Below are positions 52,146 to 62,815 of a DNA stretch of 64,000 nucleotides, in pieces. A program made the translations under genes and the position numbers. Below the pieces are notes generated by a model. That model saw nothing but the letters and a program-made list of their open reading frames with translations, was not told the DNA's origin and ran no database searches. Location: contig CADAPM010000002.1 of the NCBI GenBank assembly GCA_902789795.1, positions 124,001-188,000 of the forward strand. Reading direction: 5' to 3'. Numbering within the stretch: position 1 is the first letter of the stretch; the number at the start of each line of letters is the position of its first letter. Source of the DNA: an uncultured Eubacteriales bacterium. Its GTDB lineage: Bacteria > Bacillota > Clostridia > Christensenellales > Aristaeellaceae.

Positions 52146-52191
52146 CACTTTTTGGAGAGCTTGGTATTACGCGGTTCTTCACCGCGAGATG

Positions 52192-52220
52192 ATACTACCA
52201 CTGTTTAATGCCGCTGTCAA
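52192..52220 (-). promoter_or_regulatory. Promoter of the FMN-riboswitch operon
   Basis: On the minus strand perfect TTGACA (52215-52220), 17 bases, TAGTAT (52192-52197). Transcription would start near 52185. A 6-base-pair hairpin CGCGGT/ACCGCG (52170-52186) would lie at the very 5' end of the RNA. Confidence 0.85.
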
Positions 52221-52238
52221 TGCCCATTCTTGTACAAA

Positions 52239-53462
52239 TCATGCTTCTTCCCGGCGCAGTCGGCGGTGGCGCTTGCGCTTGCGCGGCGGCTCCTGGAAGA
52301 CCACGCGGGTGGTGTTGGTGCGGCTCTTGACCGCGTTCACCACCAGGGAGACGCCGACGATGTTGGTCATGAAGTTGCTGCCGCCGTAGCTGATGAAGGG
52401 CAGCGGGATGCCGGTGATGGGCATCAGGCCTATGCACATGCCGATGTTCTCAAAGAAATGGAAGAACAGCATGGCCATCACGCCGACGATGATCAACTGA
52501 CCGAACCTGTCCTGGGTAAACCGCGCCAGGTAGAGCATGCGCACCAGCAGGTATACGAACAGCCCGATCACGATGCAGCAGCCGATGAAGCCGAAGGCCT
52601 CGCTCAGGCTGGCGAAGATGAAGTCCGTGTGGTCTTCGGGCACGAAGTCCAGCTGGCTGATGGACCCGACCACGAACATGCCGATGCCCCTCAGCTGCCC
52701 GGAGCCGATAGCCATCTGGGAGTACAGGATCTGGTAGCCGGCGGAGTTATAATACTTCTGCGGGTCCAGGAAGGACAGGATGCGCAGGATACGGTAATCG
52801 TTCGAGTTGGACAGGAGCGCGTAGCCAAACAGGGTAGCCACGGCCACCAGGACGATGGAGACCAGGAACAGGACGATGCGGATATCCGCGCCGGAAAAAT
52901 AGATCATGACCAGGAACATGAAGCCCATGACAATGACCGTGCCGGTCTCGCCCTGGGCCAGGGTGATCAGCGCGGGGATGCCGAAAATGAAGCTGATGCG
53001 GAAGAACTCCCGGAAGGTGCCCATGGGCTTCTCGCTGGCGGCAAGCTCCCTTGCCAGCATCAGCAGTATCGCGAGCTTCGCGAATTCGCAGGGCTGCAGC
53101 GTGCGTCCCCAGCCCAGCTTCAGCCAGGCGTTGATGCCGGAGACAGCGGTAGCGGCGGCCAGCGTGACCAGAAGCAGGGCCAGCACCGCATAATAGAACA
53201 GTCGGGCGCGGGCCTTGTAAAAGTCCATCGGGATGGCGATGACCACGAAGACCACCACCAGGGAGGCCAGCGTGAAGATGGACTGCCAGGACGCCGAGTT
53301 GGAGTTGACCACGTAGTTGAGCAGGGAGAGGTTGGTCCCCTTGTCCGGGTCAAAGCTGGCGATGGCGATATTGATGATGCCGAACAGCGCCAGGGTATAG
53401 CTGACCAGCAGCAATTGCCAGTCCAGGTGCGCCCGTGTCCGGCGATGGGATACTGTATCCAT
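52239..53462 (-). CDS. rodA: Rod shape-determining protein RodA (SEDS glycosyltransferase)
   Basis: A 407-residue membrane protein with about ten helices that polymerises lipid II into peptidoglycan. SEDS-family blocks are present: the GWGRTLQPCEFAKLAI region, EDHTDFIFASLSEAFGFIG and the C-terminal GIPLPFISYGGSNFMTN. RodA works with the class B penicillin-binding protein PBP2, whose gene is two genes upstream. The start ATG at 53462 has GAGGAG 7 bases upstream. The C-terminal tail is unusually basic (EPPRKRKRHRRLRREEA). Confidence 0.95.
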   Translation of the reverse strand: MDTVSHRRTRAHLDWQLLLVSYTLALFGIINIAIASFDPDKGTNLSLLNYVVNSNSASWQSIFTLASLVVVFVVIAIPMDFYKARARLFYYAVLALLLVTLAAATAVSGINAWLKLGWGRTLQPCEFAKLAILLMLARELAASEKPMGTFREFFRISFIFGIPALITLAQGETGTVIVMGFMFLVMIYFSGADIRIVLFLVSIVLVAVATLFGYALLSNSNDYRILRILSFLDPQKYYNSAGYQILYSQMAIGSGQLRGIGMFVVGSISQLDFVPEDHTDFIFASLSEAFGFIGCCIVIGLFVYLLVRMLYLARFTQDRFGQLIIVGVMAMLFFHFFENIGMCIGLMPITGIPLPFISYGGSNFMTNIVGVSLVVNAVKSRTNTTRVVFQEPPRKRKRHRRLRREEA

Positions 53463-53472
53463 TCCTTTCTCC

Positions 53473-54237
53473 TCAGAACTGATTTTGGGCCTTGTAGAAG
53501 TGCGGGAAGGGGATGTCCTTGCCATCCAGGCGCTTGGCTACGCGCCGGACCGCTCTTCGGACACTGCCGCAGTCGCACTCCAGGGCCGTCTTGTGCATCA
53601 GGATGCCGCGGTACACGTCGTAGCTTTCGGGGATGCCCCCTATCAAAGGCAGGTCCAGCTGGGCGGCGATGATGCCCGGGCGCTTTTCCTCCTTCACATG
53701 GATCAGGAAACGGTCGATGCGGTTGAGCAGCAGGCTCGCGTGCAGCTGCCGGCGCTCGAACAGGAGGCTCGATACCCGCTCCGCCGCGCGGAGGCTGGCG
53801 TCATCGGGTGTCGCCACCAATATGGCGTCGTCCGCGGCCTGCCACACGTTCTTGAGCCCCCGGCCCACGCCCGCGGGGCAGTCGATAAAGATATAGTCGT
53901 AGCTCGCCTTCGCCTCTTCAATGAGGCTGGAGACCGCCTTCTTGGACACGTCCCCCGGCGTCGCCATCTGCGGCGCGGAGAGCAGGCGGAGCCGGCCGCA
54001 TTTCGGATGCGCGGTGGCGGCCTCCGTGAGGGTGCAGCGGCCCTCGAGCACGTCGCCTGCGTCGTAGACGATCAGGTCTTCCATGCCCATCAACAGGTCG
54101 CAGCACCTGAGGCCCACGTCGCCGTCGAAGATCAGCACGCTCCTGCCCATCTGCGCCAGCGCCAGGGCCAGCGAGGTGGACATGGTGGTCTTGCCTGTTC
54201 CGCCTTTACCGGATAAGATCAGTATTGCCCGTCCCAT
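53473..54237 (-). CDS. MinD-like ParA/MinD ATPase
   Basis: A 254-residue deviant Walker ATPase that should position the division site or another membrane-linked process. The deviant P-loop SGKGGTGKTT is at 9-18, switch regions are FDGDVGLRCCD and FIDCPAG, and LLLNRID is conserved. The usual membrane-targeting amphipathic helix at the C-terminus is not evident: the protein ends FPHFYKAQNQF. minC and minE are not next to it. Whether it acts as MinD alone, or as a MinD-like partner of the Rod complex, is open. Its gene lies between mrdA and rodA. Confidence 0.87.
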   Translation of the reverse strand: MGRAILILSGKGGTGKTTMSTSLALALAQMGRSVLIFDGDVGLRCCDLLMGMEDLIVYDAGDVLEGRCTLTEAATAHPKCGRLRLLSAPQMATPGDVSKKAVSSLIEEAKASYDYIFIDCPAGVGRGLKNVWQAADDAILVATPDDASLRAAERVSSLLFERRQLHASLLLNRIDRFLIHVKEEKRPGIIAAQLDLPLIGGIPESYDVYRGILMHKTALECDCGSVRRAVRRVAKRLDGKDIPFPHFYKAQNQF

Positions 54238-54248
54238 TTTCCCCTCCG

Positions 54249-56768
54249 TTAAGGCGTCAGTTCGTTGCCGGTGGTCAGAGAAATATCGGAGATGACCTTG
54301 TTGTTCTCATTCATCCACCAGCCGATCCATTCACGGGCGGCGATAGACGAGAAACCGCCCGAATAGCCGTTGGGGATGTAGGAGACCAGGGCCAGCTGGG
54401 GATCATTATAAGGCGTCAGGCAGACGAACCATGCGTTGTTCTCGATATCGATCTTGATCTTGCCGACGGTGATCTGGGAGGTGCCGGTCTTCGCCCAGAT
54501 ATCGTTTTTGTACTCCCAGTCTTTGAAGAATCGTTTTGCGGTACCGGTCTCGTCGACCACGCCCTGCATCCCTAATTTGATGAAGGGCAGGTATTCCTCC
54601 ACCCCTTCCAGCTTGTTGAACAGCTGGGGCTGGCGCTTGGACAGGATCTCGCCCTCCGGCGAGGTGATGGAGTCGATCAGGGAGAGGTTCCAGACGTTGC
54701 CGTCCACCAGCGCCGCCGCGTAGCGCACTTCGGCCACGGGTGTGACCAGCGTGATGGACTGGCCGATAGCCATCTGGATCTCCAAGCTGCCACCCCATTT
54801 GATGGTGTTCAGGTAGTTCCACAAATCGCTCATCAGTGCGGACATGTAGACCATGTTGCGGGTCATGGCCAGCTCGTTCATGAAGATCTTCTGGGCTTCC
54901 AATACCCATAAGTCAGAACCGGTGTTGATGGCCATGTCCATCAGCTGCTTGATGCAGCGGTTCAGGCGCTCGTCGTCATAGCTGATGCCGTAGCTGGCCG
55001 CGAAGTTGCGGATGTGGGTCTTGATGGCGTTGGCCACGATGATGGGGGTGTCGGTGACCTGATCGGCCAGGGGCGCGCTGGTATCATACAGGTTGGTCTG
55101 GTTGCCGACGATGGAGCGCAGCTCGCCGTTCAGCTCCACGCCGGTCTTGGTGGTCAGGCCCATCTGGGCCGCGTACTTGTACAGGCGGTCGGTGCCTTCA
55201 TCCCCGTACAGGTAGGAGCCCAGCGTATAGAAGAAGTAGTTGCAGGAGTGGGACAGCCCCTCCACGATGGTCTGGTCGCGGTGGTTTTCCGGGTGGTTGG
55301 TCCAGCAGGTGGGCGCTTCAGCCAGGTTTCGCGTATACTTCATGAACTTGCCGCCGTCGCTGATCTCCGTGAAGGGCGTGATCACGCCGTTGGTCAGGGC
55401 CGCCAAGCCGGTGACCATCTTGAAGGTGGAGCCGGGCTCAGCGCGGGTCTGAATGGCGTAGTTCATGAGCAGGCCGCGCTTGTCCGCAACGATGGCCTGG
55501 GCGGCCTCGCCGCCGGCCACCATGGCGTTCAGGTCGTAGGTCGGGTACTGGGCCATGGCCAGGATCTTGCCGTTGTGCACGTCCACGACGATCAGCACGC
55601 CCTTTTCGGCCAGGCGCACCGGGTCCAGCTCCCAGTCGCGGATGTTGATCTTTTCCTTGTTGGTCTCCAGCCAGTCGCCGTCCTGCATCTTGGCTTCCTG
55701 CTCGTTGCGGATATACTCCACGTTCTCCTGGATGGCGCGTTCGGCGCGCTGCTGGTAGGAGGCGATCAGGGTCAGTTTGACGTTGTTGCCGTCGGTGGGC
55801 TCGGTATAGCTGATCTGGCGGGTCAGCTTACCGTTGCTGTCGCGCTCCATGACGCGGCTGCCCTGGCGCTCGGTGATGCAGGCGGTCAGCCAGTTCTCCT
55901 GGCTCTTTTCGATGCCGTCCAGGCCGACCTCGTCATTCAGGGCGTAGCCGGAGGACTGGTAGTTTTCGTAATAGGAGTTGTAACTCTGGATCTTGCCCGT
56001 GTAGCCGATGATCTGGGAGGCCAGGGTGGAGCGCGGGTAAACGCGCTTTTCGCCCACCTCGATGGCGATGCCGGGCAATAGCACGCTGCGGCCCTCGATC
56101 TCGCCCACGGCGCTGAAGGCCACGTCCTTGGCGATGACCACGGGCAGGGAGTTGAAGATGTTCATCTGCATCTCCGAGTACACGGCCATGACCTTGAGCA
56201 TGGTCTCCTCGTCCGTGCCCTCGGGGATCTGGTAGCGGGTCTTCAGCCGCTCCAGGCAGTCCTCCGCGGTCGGGTATCTGGAGGCGGTCAGGTAATGGTT
56301 GGACCGCCACTGGCTCATGCGGGTGGCCGTGGCCTCCTCGGAGATGCCCTTGCCGAAATCGAAGGCCCAGAGGCCCTCCTCGTCGCGCACGATGGGGAAG
56401 GTCACGGAGATATCGCTGTTATACTTTTTGAGGATCGAAATGGTGTCAAGGATGGCGTTGGTGAACGCCCTGTACTGGGAAGTGCTGGACTGGGAGTTGT
56501 CGCGCTGGAAGGTCACGTTGTAGATCTTCTCGCTCTTGGCCAGGATCACGCCCTCGGCGTCGGTGATCATGCCGCGGGTGCCCTTCAGGACGATGGTCTT
56601 GTTGGAGCGCGTGCCCGCGCGTTCGGCGTAGTATTCGCCGTTCACGATCTGCAGGCGGTACAGGCCCATGATCAGCAGCACCGCGCTGCCTAAAATGCCC
56701 AGCAGGAACACCAGGTAGCGGGCATTCATATTCGCCTTATGCTCGCGTTTTACATGCTTGCTCTTCAT
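54249..56768 (-). CDS. mrdA: Penicillin-binding protein 2 (elongation transpeptidase)
   Basis: An 839-residue class B penicillin-binding protein that crosslinks side-wall peptidoglycan. An N-terminal membrane anchor (about 17-38) leads to a dimerisation domain and the transpeptidase domain. The catalytic motifs are Ser447-x-x-Lys450 in EPGSTFK, Ser508-x-Asn510 in SHSCN and Lys760-Thr-Gly in AKTGTSQ. It is longer than the typical 600-700 residues; extra sequence lies between residues 90 and 230 and between 555 and 650. It pairs with RodA. Confidence 0.95.
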   Translation of the reverse strand: MKSKHVKREHKANMNARYLVFLLGILGSAVLLIMGLYRLQIVNGEYYAERAGTRSNKTIVLKGTRGMITDAEGVILAKSEKIYNVTFQRDNSQSSTSQYRAFTNAILDTISILKKYNSDISVTFPIVRDEEGLWAFDFGKGISEEATATRMSQWRSNHYLTASRYPTAEDCLERLKTRYQIPEGTDEETMLKVMAVYSEMQMNIFNSLPVVIAKDVAFSAVGEIEGRSVLLPGIAIEVGEKRVYPRSTLASQIIGYTGKIQSYNSYYENYQSSGYALNDEVGLDGIEKSQENWLTACITERQGSRVMERDSNGKLTRQISYTEPTDGNNVKLTLIASYQQRAERAIQENVEYIRNEQEAKMQDGDWLETNKEKINIRDWELDPVRLAEKGVLIVVDVHNGKILAMAQYPTYDLNAMVAGGEAAQAIVADKRGLLMNYAIQTRAEPGSTFKMVTGLAALTNGVITPFTEISDGGKFMKYTRNLAEAPTCWTNHPENHRDQTIVEGLSHSCNYFFYTLGSYLYGDEGTDRLYKYAAQMGLTTKTGVELNGELRSIVGNQTNLYDTSAPLADQVTDTPIIVANAIKTHIRNFAASYGISYDDERLNRCIKQLMDMAINTGSDLWVLEAQKIFMNELAMTRNMVYMSALMSDLWNYLNTIKWGGSLEIQMAIGQSITLVTPVAEVRYAAALVDGNVWNLSLIDSITSPEGEILSKRQPQLFNKLEGVEEYLPFIKLGMQGVVDETGTAKRFFKDWEYKNDIWAKTGTSQITVGKIKIDIENNAWFVCLTPYNDPQLALVSYIPNGYSGGFSSIAAREWIGWWMNENNKVISDISLTTGNELTP

Positions 56769-57436
56769 GCCTGCTCACCTTCATTCAGAAAGGAAGTCCT
56801 GTTCCGGCGGCCCAGCAGCTTCAGGAAAGCGCGGTAGGGCAGCATCAGGACCAGCGCCACGACCACCGTGTAGACGGAGGACGCCAGCGCGCGGAAAACG
56901 TGCCCGCTGTCCAGACCGAAGTCGGAAATGTAGCCGTACACCATCAGCACGGCGTTGAACAGCAGGGCCGAGGTAAAGGCGCACAGCGGGATGCGCAGAT
57001 AGGGGTTCAGGTTCTCATCGCGGCGGAAAAACTGCACGACCTTCTTGCCCGCGTTGACGAGCTTGCTCATGTACAGCGCCCGGAAGCGCGTGACCTCGCC
57101 GTTCTGCCGGTCCATGGCCACGGCCAGCTTCCTGCGTTCGCGCTGGCGGTCGGACAGGTCCGAGAACCACTGGGCGCAGAGCATGGTGATGATGGGATAG
57201 CTGAGCAGATAGAGCACCGGCACGCTGGACATCATGGTCTCCATCAGGATGCCGATGATGCAGCCGGCGCAGAAGGCGGCCTTCTTGCCGTAGCTGACCG
57301 TGATAATGGCAATGCCCGCCAAGCAAGCGCTGGCGGTCACGGAGCCAATATACAGGTGCTTCATCACACAGACATCCAGGAGATAGCTGACCAGGGTCAG
57401 GACGAGCACCCGCATGGGCCGCACCAGGTGCTTCAC
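56765..57436 (-). CDS. mreD: Rod shape-determining protein MreD
   Basis: A 223-residue membrane protein with about five to six helices that joins MreC to the Rod complex. Identity rests on its place between mreC and mrdA, its size and its hydrophobicity; MreD sequences are poorly conserved. A central charged stretch (about 90-145, SDLSDRQRERRKLAVAMDRQ) is longer than in many MreD proteins. It overlaps mrdA and mreC by 4 bases each. Confidence 0.88.
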   Translation of the reverse strand: MKHLVRPMRVLVLTLVSYLLDVCVMKHLYIGSVTASACLAGIAIITVSYGKKAAFCAGCIIGILMETMMSSVPVLYLLSYPIITMLCAQWFSDLSDRQRERRKLAVAMDRQNGEVTRFRALYMSKLVNAGKKVVQFFRRDENLNPYLRIPLCAFTSALLFNAVLMVYGYISDFGLDSGHVFRALASSVYTVVVALVLMLPYRAFLKLLGRRNRTSFLNEGEQA

Positions 57437-58683
57437 TCTTCTTCCTCCTCAAAATGCTGGTCGTCCATATCAAACTCGGGCACCGGCGTCGGGGTCGGCA
57501 GCGGCGTCGGGCTGGGCGTGGGTCCCTCCGGGGTCGGGGTCGTGCGGATGTATTCCAGGTTCGGCTCCGGCGAGCGGGTCACGAACACGTAGGCCGGGCC
57601 TTCGGTCGCGTCGGGCGCGGGCGATGGCGTGGGCGTGAGTTCGGGTTCGGGCGTCTGCTCATCCACGGGGATCGGGGTCGTCACGCCGCCCTCTTCAAAG
57701 CTGGTGCCCACGTTGGTGGCAAACTCGGGCAGGGGCCGCGCCGTCGCCAGCGGCACCAGGGTGGCACTCACGCCGGAGGTCTCCTCGCTCAATTGCGCCG
57801 TTTCCGCGTAGGACGGGATATAGCGGTAGATGATCACATATTCCAGGTGCTGGAAGTCCACGATGGGCTGGATGACCACGAACTGCTTGTTGTCTTCCAT
57901 GCCGCGGGTGCTCTCGCGCACCGTGCCGATGGGGATGCCCTTGGGGAAGGGCATGCCGACGCCGGAGGTCACCACCACGTCGCCCGTGCGGGGCAGGTGG
58001 TTTTCCGGAAGGTAGTACATGCGGCACAGGGCTTCGCCGGTCAGGCCGTAGGTGCCCTTGACCGAGCCCTGGTCCCGGGTGGATTCCATCAGCGCGGGGA
58101 TGGTCGTATCGCTGTCGATGACGGTGGCCACCTTGCAGCTGGCGTCGCGCACGTCGTAGGTGTAGCCCACCAGACCGCCTTTGCTGACCACGGCCATGTA
58201 GTCCAGCACGCCGTCGTTCTTGCCCTTGTTCAGCTCCAGGGTGGAGAAATAGTTGCCCGTGTCATGGCCGATGACCGTGGCCGCCACGGGATGCATGGCC
58301 TCGTGGCCGAAGGTCTCGTTGGTCAGGTCCTGATAGGCGTTGAGCCGCGCGGCGTATTCCTCCGCCATCATGCCGATGTCCTGGTACTCCTCGAGCTTCA
58401 AAAGGGCCTGCTCGTACTCGTACTCCAGGTTGCTGCGGTATTTCATGGTGCGGAAATAGCCGGTCACCCAGCCCACGGCCTTGGAGACCGCGTTCTGCAC
58501 CGGCGTCATGATGCTGGAGATGACCTCTCCGGGCTTTTCCAGGATGGGCTGATCAAAGAAGTTGCCCAGGAGCATGATCGCGATCAGGATGACCAGCAGC
58601 GACCCGCCGCCCACCATGATCAGGTTGCGGGCAAAGCTGCCGGACTCCTTCTTTTTTCTCTGTTTCCGTTCTTTCTTCGCCAT
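57433..58683 (-). CDS. mreC: Rod shape-determining protein MreC with Pro/Thr-rich tail
   Basis: A 416-residue protein. A short basic N-terminus (KKERKQRKKKESG) precedes a membrane helix (about 20-42), a coiled coil (about 75-115) and two MreC beta-barrel domains (about 130-295). After residue 300 comes a low-complexity tail rich in Pro, Thr and Glu (TPEPELTPTPSP, PTPSPTPLPTPTP) that ends in an acidic cluster. This tail is not part of standard MreC and may span the wall or bind other proteins. It overlaps mreD by 4 bases. Confidence 0.94.
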   Translation of the reverse strand: MAKKERKQRKKKESGSFARNLIMVGGGSLLVILIAIMLLGNFFDQPILEKPGEVISSIMTPVQNAVSKAVGWVTGYFRTMKYRSNLEYEYEQALLKLEEYQDIGMMAEEYAARLNAYQDLTNETFGHEAMHPVAATVIGHDTGNYFSTLELNKGKNDGVLDYMAVVSKGGLVGYTYDVRDASCKVATVIDSDTTIPALMESTRDQGSVKGTYGLTGEALCRMYYLPENHLPRTGDVVVTSGVGMPFPKGIPIGTVRESTRGMEDNKQFVVIQPIVDFQHLEYVIIYRYIPSYAETAQLSEETSGVSATLVPLATARPLPEFATNVGTSFEEGGVTTPIPVDEQTPEPELTPTPSPAPDATEGPAYVFVTRSPEPNLEYIRTTPTPEGPTPSPTPLPTPTPVPEFDMDDQHFEEEEE

Positions 58684-58689
58684 TTCAGC

Positions 58690-59733
58690 TTACTCCTCGG
58701 CATCGTCCCGCAGGAAAGCGCTGCGGACGATACGGTGAAGCAGATCGTAGTTTTCGGTCAGCTGGCCCACGCCCACGGCAGAGCAGGACAGCGGGTCCTT
58801 TGCCAGGTAAACCTTGATGCCCAGCTCGGAAGCGATGTACTGGTCCAGGCCGAACAGGAGCGCGCCGCCGCCCGTCAAATGGATGCCGTCGCGCATGATG
58901 TCGCTGCACAGCTCCGGCGGCGTGCGCTCCAGTACGAACTGGATGGCCGCCAGGATAGCGTCGCAGGTGGGCTTCAGGGCCTCATAGATCTTGGTGCTTG
59001 AGATCTCCGCCGTCTGGGGCAGGTTGGTGATCAGGTCGCGCCCGCGGATCAGGGCCTTGCGCTCCTCCTTGAGGGGCAGGGCCGCGCCCAGGTCCATCTT
59101 GATCTCCTCGGCGGTGCGGTCGCTGATGAGCATGTTGAAGTCGCGCTTGATGTAGGCGGCCACGGCCTCGTCCATTTTCTCGCCGCCGATGCGCACCGAG
59201 CGCGAGACCACGATGCCGCCCAGGGAAATCACCGCAGCTTCGGTGGTGCCGCCGCCGATATCCACGACCATGCTGCCCACCGGCTCAAACACGGGCAGGC
59301 CGGAGCCCAGGGCTGCCGCGAAGGGCTTTTCCAGCAGGTTCAGGCCGTTCTTGCGCACGCCGGCGTACAGCGCCGCCTGGCGCACCGCGCGCCGCTCGAT
59401 GGGCGACATGCGGCTGGGGATGGTGATGATGGCCCGGGGCTTCACCAGACGGGAAACGCCGATGGCCTTGCGCATAAAGTAGTGCAGCAGGTACTCCGCC
59501 ATTTCAAAGTCGCGGATCATGCCGTCCGTCAGCGGGCGGACCGCGGAGACCTCGCCGGTAGTGCGGCCCAGCAGGGCGCGCGCGTCCTCGCCGATGGCCT
59601 TCACGGCGTGCTTGCCCGTGCTGTCCACCACCAGGATGGTCGGCTCGTTGATGACGATGCCCTTGCGGCGCACGTGCACAAGCGTGTTGGAGGTACCCAG
59701 ATCTATTCCAATATCAGGCGCGATGATTGCCAT
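58690..59733 (-). CDS. mreB: Actin-like rod shape protein MreB
   Basis: A 347-residue actin homologue that forms membrane filaments steering side-wall synthesis. The phosphate 1 loop is GIDLGTSNTLVHV (about 8-20), phosphate 2 is VDIGGGTTEAAV, and GGGALLFGLDQYIASEL is the adenosine motif. The length is normal. It stands first in the mreBCD block, 6 bases before mreC. The gene just upstream is maf, the order found in Bacillus. Confidence 0.97.
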   Translation of the reverse strand: MAIIAPDIGIDLGTSNTLVHVRRKGIVINEPTILVVDSTGKHAVKAIGEDARALLGRTTGEVSAVRPLTDGMIRDFEMAEYLLHYFMRKAIGVSRLVKPRAIITIPSRMSPIERRAVRQAALYAGVRKNGLNLLEKPFAAALGSGLPVFEPVGSMVVDIGGGTTEAAVISLGGIVVSRSVRIGGEKMDEAVAAYIKRDFNMLISDRTAEEIKMDLGAALPLKEERKALIRGRDLITNLPQTAEISSTKIYEALKPTCDAILAAIQFVLERTPPELCSDIMRDGIHLTGGGALLFGLDQYIASELGIKVYLAKDPLSCSAVGVGQLTENYDLLHRIVRSAFLRDDAEE

Positions 59734-59752
59734 ATCTCGTGTCTTCCATTCT

Positions 59753-60310
59753 TCAGTTCAGTTGATGTATCAGCTCGCGGACCGTGGTGAGCGGCAGGCC
59801 GATCACGTTGGAAAAGCTGCCCTCAATCCTGTCGATGTAAGCGCCGGCCCGGCCCTGGATCGCATAGGCGCCGGCTTTGCCGAAGGGCTCCTTGGTGGCG
59901 ATATAGGCGCTGATCTCCGCATCCGTCATTTCGACGAAATGCACGTCCGTCATAGTGCAGGCGGTGTGGGCCTGCCCCTGTTCGTCGATCAGCGCAACGC
60001 CGGTATACACCTGGTGCCAGCGCCCGTTGAGCGCGCTGAGCATGGCCCGGGCGTCCGCTTCATCCGCAGGCTTCCCGAACACGTGCCCGTCCAGGTAGAC
60101 GATGGTGTCCGCGCCGAGCACAGGTTTGCCCGGGCAAAGCGCCGCCACCGCCGAGGCTTTCGCCACAGCGTTATGCAGGGCCACCTCTTCGGGTTCGCCC
60201 TCCTTGATCTCCGGCGCGTGGGCGCTCATCACCGTGAAGGCGATGCCCGCCTGGGTCAATAGTTCCCTGCGCCGCGGGGATTCCGAGGCCAGGATCAGTT
60301 CGTTGTTCAT
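59753..60310 (-). CDS. maf: Maf-family nucleoside triphosphate pyrophosphatase
   Basis: A 185-residue Maf/YhdE protein that hydrolyses dTTP, UTP or modified nucleotides and so keeps them out of nucleic acids. The start LILASESPRRRELL carries the phosphate-binding SxRR motif; VLGADTIV and SFSNVIGLPL are the other family blocks. The start is the ATG at 60310 with GGGAGG upstream; a TTG four codons earlier overlaps that site. Maf delays septation when overproduced in Bacillus, which may explain its link to mreBCD. Confidence 0.95.
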   Translation of the reverse strand: MNNELILASESPRRRELLTQAGIAFTVMSAHAPEIKEGEPEEVALHNAVAKASAVAALCPGKPVLGADTIVYLDGHVFGKPADEADARAMLSALNGRWHQVYTGVALIDEQGQAHTACTMTDVHFVEMTDAEISAYIATKEPFGKAGAYAIQGRAGAYIDRIEGSFSNVIGLPLTTVRELIHQLN

Positions 60311-60366
60311 TCTTCCTCCCAACAGTTCCTTCGTCCCGCCGAGTATTCTGAACCGCCGGGTGAGAT

Positions 60367-60375
60367 ATTATAACA
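60367..60375 (-). promoter_or_regulatory. Possible extended -10 promoter of maf-mreBCD operon
   Basis: On the minus strand TGTTATAAT: a perfect TATAAT with the extended TGn, right after the T-run of the mnmA terminator and 57 bases before the maf ATG. No good -35 box lies 16-18 bases further upstream. Confidence 0.5.
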
Positions 60376-60412
60376 CAAAAAATCTCTCCAGTACAGACAA
60401 TTGGAGAGATTT
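60374..60412 (-). terminator. Terminator of mnmA
   Basis: AAATCTCTCCA pairs perfectly with TGGAGAGATTT over an 11-base loop and is followed on the minus strand by further T (GATTTTTTGTG). It begins 14 bases after the mnmA stop. Confidence 0.85.
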
Positions 60413-60425
60413 AACATTTACAGCC

Positions 60426-62752
<2,327 letters not shown>

Positions 62753-62764
62753 GATACACCTCGT

Positions 62765-62793
62765 AAAAAAGCTCTGTGTTCGTCGCACAGAGC
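62765..62793 (-). terminator. Terminator after the DAK-domain gene
   Basis: On the minus strand a perfect stem GCTCTGTG/CACAGAGC with a 7-base loop is followed by TTTTTT. It lies directly before the ribosome-binding site of the HAD-thymidylate kinase gene, which therefore depends on read-through or on a promoter inside the upstream gene. Confidence 0.88.
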
Positions 62794-62815
62794 GTTAATG
62801 ATGATTATGTTCAGA

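Noticed and set aside
57455-57680. Pro/Thr-coding repeats at the end of mreC as a tandem-repeat element or CRISPR-like array
   Set aside because: The repeats are irregular, short and in frame with mreC; they reflect a low-complexity tail, with no spacer-repeat pattern.
62753-62788. GTG at 62788 as start of the HAD-thymidylate kinase gene
   Set aside because: It lies inside the stem of a terminator and has no ribosome-binding site; the TTG at 62752 follows GAGGTG.
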